DNA from: an uncultured Eubacteriales bacterium
Lineage (GTDB): Bacteria > Bacillota > Clostridia > Oscillospirales > Oscillospiraceae
Direction: 5' to 3'
Length of the DNA: 21,142 bases
NCBI GenBank assembly: GCA_900555665.1
Contig: USLX01000025.1
Coordinates: 1-21,142, forward strand
The notes under the pieces: model-generated
What the model was told of the DNA's origin: nothing
The model's database searches: none
Seen by the model: only the letters and a program-made list of their open reading frames with translations
In this document: positions 13,911-21,123 of the stretch, one piece after another
How positions within the stretch are numbered: the first letter of the stretch is position 1
How the letters are laid out: every line of letters starts with the position of its first letter
Made by a program: the position numbers and the translations under genes

Positions 13911-14888
13911 ATGTGGTTCTGGTTCGCAATCATCGCACTTCTCTGCTGGAGCGGTTCCGATCTGTTTTCGAAGATTGGCTGCCGCGGCAACGACAAATAT
14001 GCACACCTCAAGATGGTCATCGCCGTCGGCGTGGTCATGGGTCTGCACGCGGCCTTTGAAATCTTTGTGCAGGGCACGGAGGTGACGTGGAACGTCATCT
14101 GGACATATCTGCCCGTCTCTCTGCTCTACATCAGCTCCATGACCCTCGGTTATGTTGGCCTGCGGTACATTGAGCTGTCCATCTCGTCGCCGATCTGCAA
14201 TTCCTCCGGCGCGCTCGTCGCGGTGCTCTGCCTGATCACCGGCACGCTCGACGAGAGCATCCAGGGCGGCATGCGCGTCGCCGTCATCGGCGCGGTCGCG
14301 CTGGTGTGCATCGGCGTAGTCGGCCTCGGCGTAGTCGAATCCCGCGAGGATGACGAGCTCCGCCAGGCCCGTCAGGCGGCTTCCAACTATAAATACGCCA
14401 AATCGTGGCTCGCCATCTGCCTGCCCGTGGCCTACTGCCTGCTCGACGCCGCCGGCACATTTGCCGACTCTCTTGTGCTCGAGCGTCTGTCCACGCAGGC
14501 GTTCGACACCGGGATGTTTGCCACATTCGACGAATGCTCGGACTATGCCGCCTCCGCGGCCAACTGCGCCTATGAGCTGACGTTCCTTTTTGCGGCCGTT
14601 TGCTGCTTCATCTACGTCGTGCTCATCCGTAAACAGAAGCTCGTCCCGAAGCAGGAGGGCCCGAAATATCTCGGTGCCATCTTCGAAACGGCTGGCCAGT
14701 TTGCCTACATCTTCGCCCTCGCCGACACGGCGCACGTCGCCATCGCCGCGCCGATTATTTCGGCCTACTGCGTGGCATCGGTGGTGTGGAGCCGGATTTT
14801 CCTCAAGGAAAAGCTCTCGTGGAAGCATTACGCGATGATCGCGCTCGTCGTGGTCGGCATTGTGCTCCTTGGCTTCTTCGATATCTGA
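13911..14888 (+). CDS. DMT-superfamily (EamA-like) membrane transporter
   Basis: Polytopic inner-membrane protein, 325 aa, with about ten hydrophobic segments in two repeats and a long polar insert in the middle (about 145-165, EDDELRQARQAASNYKYAKS). The N-terminal repeat starts WFWFAIIALLCWSGSDLFSKIG; the C-terminal repeat ends with the EamA-like APIISAYCVASVVWSRIFLKEKLS. A second, cysteine-containing soluble loop (about 195-220, FATFDECSDYAASAANCAYEL) is unusual for the family. AGGAG precedes the ATG with 11-nt spacing. It follows the PLP enzyme in the same direction and ends at a 13-pair hairpin. Substrate unknown; DMT proteins often export amino acids or metabolites. Confidence 0.85.
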   Translation: MWFWFAIIALLCWSGSDLFSKIGCRGNDKYAHLKMVIAVGVVMGLHAAFEIFVQGTEVTWNVIWTYLPVSLLYISSMTLGYVGLRYIELSISSPICNSSGALVAVLCLITGTLDESIQGGMRVAVIGAVALVCIGVVGLGVVESREDDELRQARQAASNYKYAKSWLAICLPVAYCLLDAAGTFADSLVLERLSTQAFDTGMFATFDECSDYAASAANCAYELTFLFAAVCCFIYVVLIRKQKLVPKQEGPKYLGAIFETAGQFAYIFALADTAHVAIAAPIISAYCVASVVWSRIFLKEKLSWKHYAMIALVVVGIVLLGFFDI

Positions 14889-14900
14889 GATCAGAATTTC

Positions 14901-14931
14901 AGCGGCTCCGGGCAATTCGCCCGGAGCCGCT
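14901..14931 (+). terminator. Terminator after the DMT transporter gene
   Basis: A perfect 13-bp stem (14901-14913 with 14919-14931) with an AATTC loop begins 12 nt after the stop codon. The following sequence (TGACGTTT) has only a weak T tract. Its last base is also the first base of the next promoter's -35 box. Confidence 0.75.
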
Positions 14932-14959
14932 TGACGTTTCCCGCGTTTTTCGCTACACT
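14931..14959 (+). promoter_or_regulatory. Promoter for the flavoprotein gene
   Basis: TTGACG (14931-14936), 17-nt spacer, TACACT (14954-14959). Start site near 14966, about 23 nt before the ATG at 14989, so the leader is very short and just holds the GAAAGGAG ribosome site. Confidence 0.75.
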
Positions 14960-14988
14960 GAGAAAAAACGCTGAAAGGAGTTTTTACA

Positions 14989-15609
14989 ATGAAAGTATTT
15001 CTGGTGAACGGCAGTCCGCACCAACATGGCTGCACCGACCGCGCGCTGCGCGAGGTCGCCTCTGCGCTGGAACAGGGCGGGATCGAAACCGAGATCTTCT
15101 GGATCGGAAACCGGCCCATCGGCGGCTGCATCGGCTGCGGCGCCTGTGCCAAACTGGGCCGCTGTGCCTTCGACGGTCCAGTCAATGAATTCGCCGAAAA
15201 ACTGGACAGCGCAGACGGCTTCGTGTTCGGCTCACCGGTGCACTACGCGGCGGCCTCCGGCAATATGACGAGTTTCCTCGACCGGCTGTTCTACTCCCAG
15301 GGCCGCAAGCTTGCCGGAAAACCTGCCGCCGTCGTCGTCTCGGCGCGCCGCGGCGGCACCACCGCCACCTACGACCAGCTGCTTAAATACCCCGGCATCT
15401 GTCAAATGCCCATCGTGACGTCCTGCTATTGGAACATGGTGCACGGGCAAAACGCAGAAGAGGTTGAGCAGGACAAAGAAGGTCTGCGCACGATGCGCGT
15501 CCTCGGCCATAACATGGCCTACCTCCTGCACTGTCTTGCGGTGGGCCGCGCTGCCGGCGTTCCCCTCCCGCCTACCGAACCGCCCGCCAAAACAAACTTC
15601 ATCCGCTGA
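14989..15609 (+). CDS. Flavodoxin-fold NAD(P)H oxidoreductase, iron-sulfur flavoprotein-like
   Basis: Cytoplasmic FMN-binding protein of the NADPH-dependent FMN reductase/Isf group, 206 aa. The FMN phosphate loop is VNGSPHQHGCT (6-16) and the second flavin loop FGSPVHYAAASGNMTSFLDRL (79-99). Between them is CIGCGACAKLGRC: Cys47, 50, 53 and 59, spaced CX2CX2CX5C, which fits the compact cluster motif CX2CX2CX4-7C of methanogen-type iron-sulfur flavoproteins that hold a 4Fe-4S cluster. Many clostridial relatives share these cysteines, and whether all bind a cluster is uncertain. Single-gene unit with its own promoter. Likely role: electron transfer or reduction of quinones, nitro compounds or oxygen species. 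Confidence 0.88.
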   Translation: MKVFLVNGSPHQHGCTDRALREVASALEQGGIETEIFWIGNRPIGGCIGCGACAKLGRCAFDGPVNEFAEKLDSADGFVFGSPVHYAAASGNMTSFLDRLFYSQGRKLAGKPAAVVVSARRGGTTATYDQLLKYPGICQMPIVTSCYWNMVHGQNAEEVEQDKEGLRTMRVLGHNMAYLLHCLAVGRAAGVPLPPTEPPAKTNFIR

Positions 15610-15630
15610 CGCGCAATCCCCCAGCCAAAG

Positions 15631-15673
15631 CCCCCCCTCTGCTAGAAGGGGGCGGTCTGCGCACCGCACAGAC
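15631..15673 (+). repeat. Two-stem intergenic repeat, copy 1
   Basis: A C-rich/G-rich stem-loop (CCCCC...GCTAGAA...GGGGG, 15633-15652) is followed by GTCTGCGCACCGCACAGAC (15655-15673). The second part recurs at 20912-20930 and 21105-21123 with substitutions confined to two positions. GC-rich sequence without a recognisable gene fills the rest of 15610-15783. Confidence 0.75.
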
Positions 15674-15783
15674 CGGGAGAGAACCCCGCGCGCCGCAGAA
15701 AGCCGCCCTCTCCGGGGCAGTGCCGAGCAACGCGAGGCGGAGGCGGGCCGGAGCGCACCTTGATCTTTTCCCGATGTCAAAAA

Positions 15784-15814
15784 GGCCCCGCTGACAGCTT
15801 CGCCGTCAGCGGGG
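15784..15814. terminator. Bidirectional terminator between flavoprotein gene and glnN
   Basis: GCCCCGCTGAC pairs perfectly with 15804-15814 (11 bp, 9-nt loop). On the minus strand it is followed by CTTTTTGAC, starting 7 nt beyond the glnN stop; on the plus strand by TTCTCTTAC, serving the convergent flavoprotein gene. Confidence 0.85.
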
Positions 15815-15820
15815 CTTCTC

Positions 15821-17923
15821 TTACACAGAAAACAGCAGATCATAATACGTCGGCACCGGCCAGAACTCGCTGGCCACCAGTGTCTCCATGTGGTCGATGG
15901 TCTCGCGCACGCGCCCCATCCGGGCAAAAATCACATCATGGCAATAGTGCAGCTGCTCCTCCGCACAATAGTCCGCCGGCATGGTGTCCAGCGCCGTCTT
16001 CAGTTCGGCAGCGCGGTCGAGCAGGGCGGCGCTCAGCTGGCTGACGGAGCTGGCCAGCGCCGTCTCCACGCGGCAGCTCTCTCCGGGCAGCGCAGTCTTT
16101 TTGCGCATGATGGCCTCGCAAAGGTGGCTGACATAGGTCGTGGCGGCCGGGAGCAGCGTATGCTGCACGATGTCGATAAGCGTCGAGGCCTCAATCCGGA
16201 TGACCTTGCAGTAATTTTCCATGTGGATCTCATGCCGCGCCAGCATCTCCTCGCGCGTCAAAATGCCGTGTCGCGTAAGCAGCTCGATGTTCTTCTCCAG
16301 CACGAACGCCGGCAGCGCGTCGGCGGACGACACAAGGTTCGCGAGGCCACGGCGCTCCGCTTCCTCTACCCAGCTCTGATCATAGCCGTTGCCGCTGAAG
16401 ATGATGCGCTGATGCGCGCGCAGCGAGTCCTGAATCAGCGTATGCAGCGCCGCGTCAAAGTCTTCGGCGCCCTCGAGCACATCGGCAAACCGCCGCAGAC
16501 TCTCGGCCATCAGGGCGTTGAGCGCAATGTTCGGCCCGGAGATGGACTGGCTGGAGCCCGGCATGCGGAACTCGAATTTATTGCCGGTAAACGCGACCGG
16601 CGACGTGCGGTTGCGGTCGGTCGTGTCCTGCGGAATGGCCGGCAGCACATCGACGCCGATGCGCAGTTTCCCCTTTTTGCGGTCGGTGTAGTCGGTTTCG
16701 TCGAGAATCGAGCGGATGATGGCCTCCAGCTCGTCGCCGAGGAACACGGAGATGATCGCGGGCGGGGCCTCCTGCGCGCCGAGACGGTGATCGTTGCCCG
16801 CAAAGGCCACAGTTGCGCGCAGCAGCTCCTGATAGTTGTCAACGCCCTCCAAAAATGCCGTCAAAAACAGCAAAAACTGCGCCGACTGGCTCGGCGTCTT
16901 GCCGGGCGCAAAGAGATTTTTGCCGGTGTCCGTGGCGAGTGACCAGTTGTTGTGCTTGCCGGAGCCGTTCACGCCCGCAAACGGCTTTTCATGCAGCAGG
17001 CAGACGAGGTCGTGACGGTCGGCAACCTTTTTCATGATCTCCATCGTCAGCTGATTCTGGTCGCAGGCGGTGTTGACGTCGGAATAGATCGGCGCCATCT
17101 CATGCTGCGCCGGGGCAACTTCGTTGTGCTTGGTCTTGGAGAGCACGCCAAGCTTCCACAGCTCTTCATCGAGGTCGCGCATGAAGGCCGCGACGCGCGG
17201 GCGAATGGATCCATAGTAGTGGTCGTCCAGCTCCTGCCCCTTCGGCGGCTTCGCGCCGAAGAGCGTCCGGCCGCAAAGGCGCAGATCCTCACGTCTGAGA
17301 TACATCTGCTTATCCACGAGGAAGTATTCCTGCTCCGGGCCGACCTGCGGTGTCACCTTTTTCGTCTCGGTGTCGCCAAACAGGCGCAAAATGCGCACGG
17401 CCTGCCGGCTGACGGCCCCGATCGAGCGCAGCAGCGGCGTCTTCTTGTCCAGTGCCTCACCGGAATAGGAACAAAACACTGTCGGGATATAGAGGCTGTC
17501 GTCCTTGATAAAAGCATAGGCCGTGGGATCCCAGGCCGTATAGCCGCGCGCCTCGAATGTCGCGCGCAGACCGCCGGACGGGAAGCTCGATGCGTCCGAC
17601 TCGCCGCTCACCAGCTCCTTGCCGGAAAACTCCATGCAGATCTTCCCACCACCGACGGGCTGGATGAAGCTGTCGTGCTTTTCCGCCGTAAAGCCGGTCA
17701 TCGGCTGGAACCAGTGGGTGAAGTGCGTCGCGCCATGCTCCAGCGCCCATACCTTCATCCCGTCTGCAATCGCGTTCGCCACATCCAGCGTCAGCGGCTT
17801 TCCGTTCTGCAGGCAGGAGCGCCATGCCCGCATCGCGCCCTCGTCGACATACTGGCTCATGGCCTCCTCGTTGAATACATAGCTTCCAAACAGGTGGGGG
17901 ATCTGATCCACGTCCCGGTGCAT
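15821..17923 (-). CDS. glnN: Glutamine synthetase, type III (GlnN)
   Basis: ATP-dependent amidation of glutamate with ammonium, cytoplasmic, a dodecameric enzyme family distinct from GlnA. The 700-residue length is diagnostic for type III (type I is about 450). Visible landmarks: FTHWFQPMTG near 68-77, FSGKELVSGESDASSFPSGG near 99-118 (type-III specific), GPEQEYFLVD 195-204 with metal-binding glutamates, KHNEVAPAQHEMAPI 265-279, the ATP/ammonium region FAGVNGSGKHNNWS 315-328, and FAGNDHRLGAQEAPPAI 374-390; EFRMPGSSQSISGPN follows. GAGGTAGG precedes the ATG. It is a single-gene unit with its own promoter, with a palindrome directly upstream of that promoter, consistent with nitrogen or carbon control. 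Confidence 0.97.
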   Translation of the reverse strand: MHRDVDQIPHLFGSYVFNEEAMSQYVDEGAMRAWRSCLQNGKPLTLDVANAIADGMKVWALEHGATHFTHWFQPMTGFTAEKHDSFIQPVGGGKICMEFSGKELVSGESDASSFPSGGLRATFEARGYTAWDPTAYAFIKDDSLYIPTVFCSYSGEALDKKTPLLRSIGAVSRQAVRILRLFGDTETKKVTPQVGPEQEYFLVDKQMYLRREDLRLCGRTLFGAKPPKGQELDDHYYGSIRPRVAAFMRDLDEELWKLGVLSKTKHNEVAPAQHEMAPIYSDVNTACDQNQLTMEIMKKVADRHDLVCLLHEKPFAGVNGSGKHNNWSLATDTGKNLFAPGKTPSQSAQFLLFLTAFLEGVDNYQELLRATVAFAGNDHRLGAQEAPPAIISVFLGDELEAIIRSILDETDYTDRKKGKLRIGVDVLPAIPQDTTDRNRTSPVAFTGNKFEFRMPGSSQSISGPNIALNALMAESLRRFADVLEGAEDFDAALHTLIQDSLRAHQRIIFSGNGYDQSWVEEAERRGLANLVSSADALPAFVLEKNIELLTRHGILTREEMLARHEIHMENYCKVIRIEASTLIDIVQHTLLPAATTYVSHLCEAIMRKKTALPGESCRVETALASSVSQLSAALLDRAAELKTALDTMPADYCAEEQLHYCHDVIFARMGRVRETIDHMETLVASEFWPVPTYYDLLFSV

Positions 17924-17953
17924 AGCTATTCACCTACCTCGAAATTTTTTATT

Positions 17954-17982
17954 ATTATATTTCTTTTCCACGCTGAAGGCAA
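17954..17982 (-). promoter_or_regulatory. Sigma-A promoter for glnN
   Basis: Minus strand TTGCCT (complement of 17977-17982), 17-nt spacer, perfect TATAAT (complement of 17954-17959). Start site near 17947, giving a leader of about 25 nt. Confidence 0.82.
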
Positions 17983-17989
17983 GAAGAAA

Positions 17990-18002
17990 TCAAACGCTTT
18001 GA
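17990..18002. promoter_or_regulatory. Perfect palindrome upstream of the glnN promoter
   Basis: TCAAA-CGC-TTTGA is a perfect 5-bp inverted repeat lying 7 bp upstream of the glnN -35 box. The CAAAGCG half resembles LacI/CcpA-family half sites but does not match the cre consensus (TG...CA ends), nor does it match the GlnR pattern. Position suits an activator or an upstream repressor site. Confidence 0.4.
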
Positions 18003-18031
18003 AATTTTTCGTCAAATCGCAGCCTCCGCTG

Positions 18032-18060
18032 TTCCATTTCCCCCGGATTTCTGGTAAAGT
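18032..18060 (+). promoter_or_regulatory. Weak candidate promoter for the phosphodiesterase gene
   Basis: TTCCAT (18032-18037), 17-nt spacer, TAAAGT (18055-18060). Both boxes are poor matches. It is the best-placed candidate for a gene that has no plus-strand neighbour upstream. Confidence 0.35.
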
Positions 18061-18095
18061 AGTGACAACATCAGCGATCAAGGAGGCAATACTGA

Positions 18096-18641
18096 ATGAA
18101 ATGGATGATTGCGTCCGATCTGCACGGATCGGCGTATTACTGCAGGCTGCTCTTGCAGCGTTGGGAGGAAGAACAGGCCGATACGCTCCTCTTCCTCGGC
18201 GACATTCTCTACCACGGCCCGCGCAACGACCTGCCGCGGGACTACGCGCCCAAAGAGGTCATCTCCCTGCTCAATCCCCTTGCGGACAAGCTGCTCTGCG
18301 TCCGCGGCAATTGCGACTGTGAGGTCGACCAGATGGTGCTCCACTTCCCGATCCTCGCCGACTACGCCGTGCTGGCGGAGCAGGGCCGGCGTATCTACCT
18401 GACGCACGGCCACGTCATCAACAAAGACCATCCCCTGCCCTTCGCCGAAGGCGACATCCTGCTCCATGGCCACACACACATCCCCGCCTGCGAAACCTGC
18501 GGCAGCTTCCGCTACCTCAACCCCGGCTCCGTCTCCATCCCCAAAAACGGCTCCTGCCACAGCTACATGACGCTCGAAGGCGGAGAATTTCGCTGGAAAG
18601 ACGTCGAAACCGGCAAAATCTGGCAGCGCGCCCCGCTCTAA
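18096..18641 (+). CDS. YfcE/MJ0936-type metallophosphoesterase
   Basis: Dinuclear-metal phosphodiesterase, 181 aa (E. coli YfcE is 184). The family motifs appear in order: DLHG (D8, H10), GD (D36), GNCD (N72), THGH (H104, H106) and GHTH (H126, H128), followed by LNPGSVSIPKNG, the standard C-terminal block. AAGGAGG (18080-18086) is 9 nt upstream of the ATG. YfcE hydrolyses phosphodiester test substrates in vitro; its cellular substrate is unclear. Single-gene unit ending in an 11-bp hairpin with a UUCG tetraloop. Confidence 0.93.
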   Translation: MKWMIASDLHGSAYYCRLLLQRWEEEQADTLLFLGDILYHGPRNDLPRDYAPKEVISLLNPLADKLLCVRGNCDCEVDQMVLHFPILADYAVLAEQGRRIYLTHGHVINKDHPLPFAEGDILLHGHTHIPACETCGSFRYLNPGSVSIPKNGSCHSYMTLEGGEFRWKDVETGKIWQRAPL

Positions 18642-18648
18642 GCGCCAC

Positions 18649-18674
18649 AAGAAGCCCTCTTCGGAGGGCTTCTT
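18649..18674 (+). terminator. UUCG-loop hairpin terminator after the phosphodiesterase gene
   Basis: AAGAAGCCCTC pairs perfectly with GAGGGCTTCTT around a TTCG tetraloop, starting 8 nt after the stop codon. The U-rich 3' arm (CTTCTT) is followed by CGGTGTTT, so it is a moderate terminator. Confidence 0.7.
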
Positions 18675-18709
18675 CGGTGTTTAACCGCCGGAAAAACCGT
18701 ATTTTGCGC

Positions 18710-18738
18710 TTGTCTTTTGCCCTGAAATCGTTTATAAT
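18710..18738 (+). promoter_or_regulatory. Sigma-A promoter for yloU-yloV
   Basis: TTGTCT (18710-18715), 17-nt spacer, perfect TATAAT (18733-18738). Start site near 18745, about 36 nt before the yloU ATG. Confidence 0.82.
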
Positions 18739-18780
18739 ACTTTGTACGTTTGCCATCCTGATGAAAGGGAGGTTCTATCC

Positions 18781-19134
18781 ATGATCCGTATGAAAACCGA
18801 AAACGGCGCAATCACCGTTGACAACGCCGTCTATACCAATATCGCGGGCTATGCCGCCACCAATTGCTTTGGCGTCAAAGGCATGGCCGTCCGCTCGATG
18901 ACCGACGGCCTGGTACACCTGCTCCGCCGCGAGGCCATGAGCAAGGGCGTCAAAGTCACGTTCCACGAAGAGGGGCAGATCTCCATCGACCTGCATATCA
19001 TGATGGACAAGGGCGTCAACATCAGCGCCATCTGCTCGTCCATCATCCAGGAAGTCCGCTATTTCGTCACGAAGTCCACCGGCACCGAAGTTCGGGCCGT
19101 CAACGTCTTTGTCGACTCCATTACCATTGACTAA
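18781..19134 (+). CDS. yloU: Asp23/Gls24 family envelope-stress protein (YloU-like)
   Basis: Small Asp23-family protein, 117 aa, with the family pattern ITVDNAVYTNIAGYAATNCFGVKGMA near 11-36 and VTFHEEGQISIDLHIMMDKGVNI, then VFVDSITID at the C-terminus. The ATG at 18781 is preceded by AGGGAGG; a longer open frame begins near the promoter and is not used. In Firmicutes this gene regularly precedes yloV/fakA, as here with a 39-nt gap. Asp23 proteins associate with the membrane or cell envelope; the exact function of YloU is not established. Confidence 0.9.
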   Translation: MIRMKTENGAITVDNAVYTNIAGYAATNCFGVKGMAVRSMTDGLVHLLRREAMSKGVKVTFHEEGQISIDLHIMMDKGVNISAICSSIIQEVRYFVTKSTGTEVRAVNVFVDSITID

Positions 19135-19173
19135 GCCGCGGGCAACTGTCCGCCATCACGGAGGTGTTTCCTT

Positions 19174-20853
19174 TTGAGACAAACTTTTGACGGCGCGGCC
19201 TTCGGCCGCATGATCTGCTCCGCCGCGGCTTCCATTGAGCTCAAAAAGCAGAAAATCAACGAACTGAACGTTTTTCCCGTCCCCGACGGCGACACCGGCA
19301 CCAATATGAGCATGACGCTCGGCGCGGCCGCTGCCGATCTGCGCCGCCATCCCGACGTCCCGCTCACCAAAGCGGCCGACCTTGCCGCCTCCGCCTTGCT
19401 GCGCGGTGCGCGCGGCAACTCCGGTGTCATCCTCTCGCTGCTCTTCCGCGGCTTTTCCAAATCCTTCAAGGGCATGGACGAGGCCGACGGCCGCAATTTT
19501 GCCGCCGCTCTGACCACCGGTGTCGAGGCCGCCTATAAGGCCGTTATGAAGCCCGCCGAGGGCACCATCCTCACAGTCTCCCGCCTCACGGCGGATGCCG
19601 CGCGCGATCTCGCCGAAGAGGACTGCGGCATTGAGTCCGTCCTCTCCGCCGCCATCCCCGTGGCGAAGGCCGCGCTGGAGAACACCGTCAACCAAAACCC
19701 TGTCCTCAAAAAGGCCGGCGTGGTCGACGCGGGCGGCATGGGCTTCCTCGTTATCCTCGAGGGCATGCTCAGCAGCCTCCAGGGCAACGACATCGTCGCG
19801 GACGAATCCGCCGCCGTGAACGAGCAGGCCGACTTTGCCGAGTTCGACTCCGAGGATATCACCTTCGCCTTTGACACGGTCTTCATCGTCCGCAAATCTG
19901 CGCCCGATGTCTCGCTCGAGCCGCTGCGCGCCTACCTCAACGGCATCGGCGACAGCCTCGTTATCGGCGAGGACGACGAGGCCTTCAAGGTTCACGTCCA
20001 TACGAACATCCCCGGCGACGCGCTCAGCGAGGCCCAGAAATACGGCACACTCGAGCTTGCCAAGATCGAAAACATGCGCATGCAGCACGACGATCTGGCC
20101 GCCGGCCGTAAGGCCCGCTCCACCGACGACCTCGAGGCCATCGAGCAGGAGCTGGAGTCCGGCTCCGCCGCCCCGTCCGTGCCTCAAGCCCCGGAAAAGC
20201 GTTACGGCGTCGTCGCCGTCTGCGCGGGTGAAGGGCTTGCCAGCGTCTTCACCGACCTTGGCGCCGACCAGATCATCGAGGGCGGCCAGACCATGAATCC
20301 CTCCACCGAGGATATCCTCAGCGCCGTGGAAAAGACACCCGCCGAGATCGTCTTCGTCCTGCCGAACAACAAGAACATCATTCTTGCCGCACAGGCCGCG
20401 GCGGAGCTGGCCGAAAAGGACGTCATCGTCATCGGGAGCAAGACCGTCCCGCAGGGCATCACCGCCCTTTTGAACTTCGACGCCGAGCTCGACGTGCAGG
20501 AGAATGTCACCGCCATGACCGCCAGCCTCGCCACCGTCACCACCATGCAGATCACTTATGCGGCCCGCAATTCCGACTTTGACGGCCATGACATTCACGA
20601 GGGCGATTACCTGGGCCTGTGCGATGGTGCGCTGCTCTCCGTCACGCCGGATCTTTCCGCTCTGCTCACGCAGATGGCCGAAAGGGCCGCTGCCGGGGAA
20701 CATTCCTTCATCAACATCTTCTACGGCTGCGACATTTCCGAATCCGACGCCGAGGCCGCGCGCGACATCTTCGCCCACTACGCCCCTGACGCCGAAATCA
20801 ACCTCCTCTCCGGCGGCCAGCCGATCTACTATTATCTCATCTCCGCCGAATAA
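19174..20853 (+). CDS. fakA: Fatty acid kinase subunit FakA (YloV; DAK2/DhaL-domain protein)
   Basis: Kinase that, with FakB carrier proteins, makes acyl phosphate from free fatty acid for phospholipid synthesis; 559 aa as in the family (about 550). The N-terminal DhaL/DAK2 domain has NVFPVPDGDTGTNMSMT (32-48; metal-binding D38 and D40), RGARGNSGVILSLLFRGFS (77-95) and VDAGGMGFLVILEGM (184-198). The middle domain holds KVHVHTN (272-278). The C-terminal domain (about 325-559) is the FakA_C type ending GGQPIYYYLISAE. Translation starts at TTG (19174), with GGAGG nine nt upstream. FakB/DegV is not in the window. The conserved Cys of the middle domain's YCTEF-like segment appears as Asp here (FDTVF, about 233-237), see findings. 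No clear terminator follows except the repeat hairpin at 20881-20913. Confidence 0.93.
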   Translation: MRQTFDGAAFGRMICSAAASIELKKQKINELNVFPVPDGDTGTNMSMTLGAAAADLRRHPDVPLTKAADLAASALLRGARGNSGVILSLLFRGFSKSFKGMDEADGRNFAAALTTGVEAAYKAVMKPAEGTILTVSRLTADAARDLAEEDCGIESVLSAAIPVAKAALENTVNQNPVLKKAGVVDAGGMGFLVILEGMLSSLQGNDIVADESAAVNEQADFAEFDSEDITFAFDTVFIVRKSAPDVSLEPLRAYLNGIGDSLVIGEDDEAFKVHVHTNIPGDALSEAQKYGTLELAKIENMRMQHDDLAAGRKARSTDDLEAIEQELESGSAAPSVPQAPEKRYGVVAVCAGEGLASVFTDLGADQIIEGGQTMNPSTEDILSAVEKTPAEIVFVLPNNKNIILAAQAAAELAEKDVIVIGSKTVPQGITALLNFDAELDVQENVTAMTASLATVTTMQITYAARNSDFDGHDIHEGDYLGLCDGALLSVTPDLSALLTQMAERAAAGEHSFINIFYGCDISESDAEAARDIFAHYAPDAEINLLSGGQPIYYYLISAE

Positions 20854-20880
20854 TGCCAAACGCCGGCCTTCGTCGGTTCA

Positions 20881-20930
20881 ACGGCTCCCCTTGATCCTAT
20901 CAAGGGGAGCCGTCTGCGCCCCGCCCAGAC
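20881..20930 (+). repeat. Two-stem intergenic repeat, copy 2
   Basis: A perfect 14-bp stem (20881-20894 with 20900-20913, loop TCCTA) runs directly into GTCTGCGCCCCGCCCAGAC (20912-20930). Same architecture as copies 1 and 3. Lying 28 nt past the fakA stop, the first hairpin could also act as a transcription terminator, though no T tract follows. Confidence 0.8.
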
Positions 20931-20942
20931 TACTGCAGCGGC

Positions 20943-20985
20943 TACCCCCCCCTCCGGGGGAGTTGGCGCGAAGTGACTGAGAGGG
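20943..20985 (+). repeat. G/C-run repeat of a clostridial intergenic type
   Basis: CCCCCCCCTCCGGGGGAG followed by TTGGCGCGAAGTGACTGAGAG and GGG. From memory this resembles a repeat common in intergenic DNA of GC-rich gut Clostridia. It cannot be confirmed from one copy in this window. Confidence 0.45.
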
Positions 20986-21010
20986 GTTCCGCCCCAGCCT
21001 TCAAAAAGAG

Positions 21011-21055
21011 GCGTCATTGCGAAGTAAGTGACCGATGTCACCGGTGTGGCATCCT
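21011..21055 (+). repeat. GCGTCATTGCGA-type interspersed repeat
   Basis: Begins GCGTCATTGCGAAG, contains a GTGAC-CGAT-GTCAC hairpin (21028-21041), and ends GTGTGGCATCC. This outline (CGTCATTGCGA ... GTGGCATCC) matches a widespread bacterial intergenic repeat as I recall it. No gene is seen here. Confidence 0.45.
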
Positions 21056-21084
21056 GCGGATCTTCCAGAAGTCTCCCAAAAGGT

Positions 21085-21123
21085 CCGCTCTTGTAGCGGG
21101 GGCTGTCTGCGCTCCGCGCAGAC
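21085..21123 (+). repeat. Two-stem intergenic repeat, copy 3
   Basis: CCGCT-CTTGT-AGCGG hairpin (21085-21099) followed by GTCTGCGCTCCGCGCAGAC (21105-21123), which here is a perfect 8-bp stem with a TCC loop. Spacing and second-stem sequence match copies 1 and 2. The window ends 19 nt later in further G/C runs. Confidence 0.75.

Noticed and set aside
13857..15185. 442-codon minus-strand open frame opposite the DMT transporter
   Set aside because: Lies antisense to two well-supported genes and shows the His/Arg/Asp-rich shadow composition seen opposite all genes here.
19156..20859. 567-codon minus-strand open frame opposite fakA
   Set aside because: Gly/Val/Asp-rich shadow of the fakA coding strand; no domain recognised.
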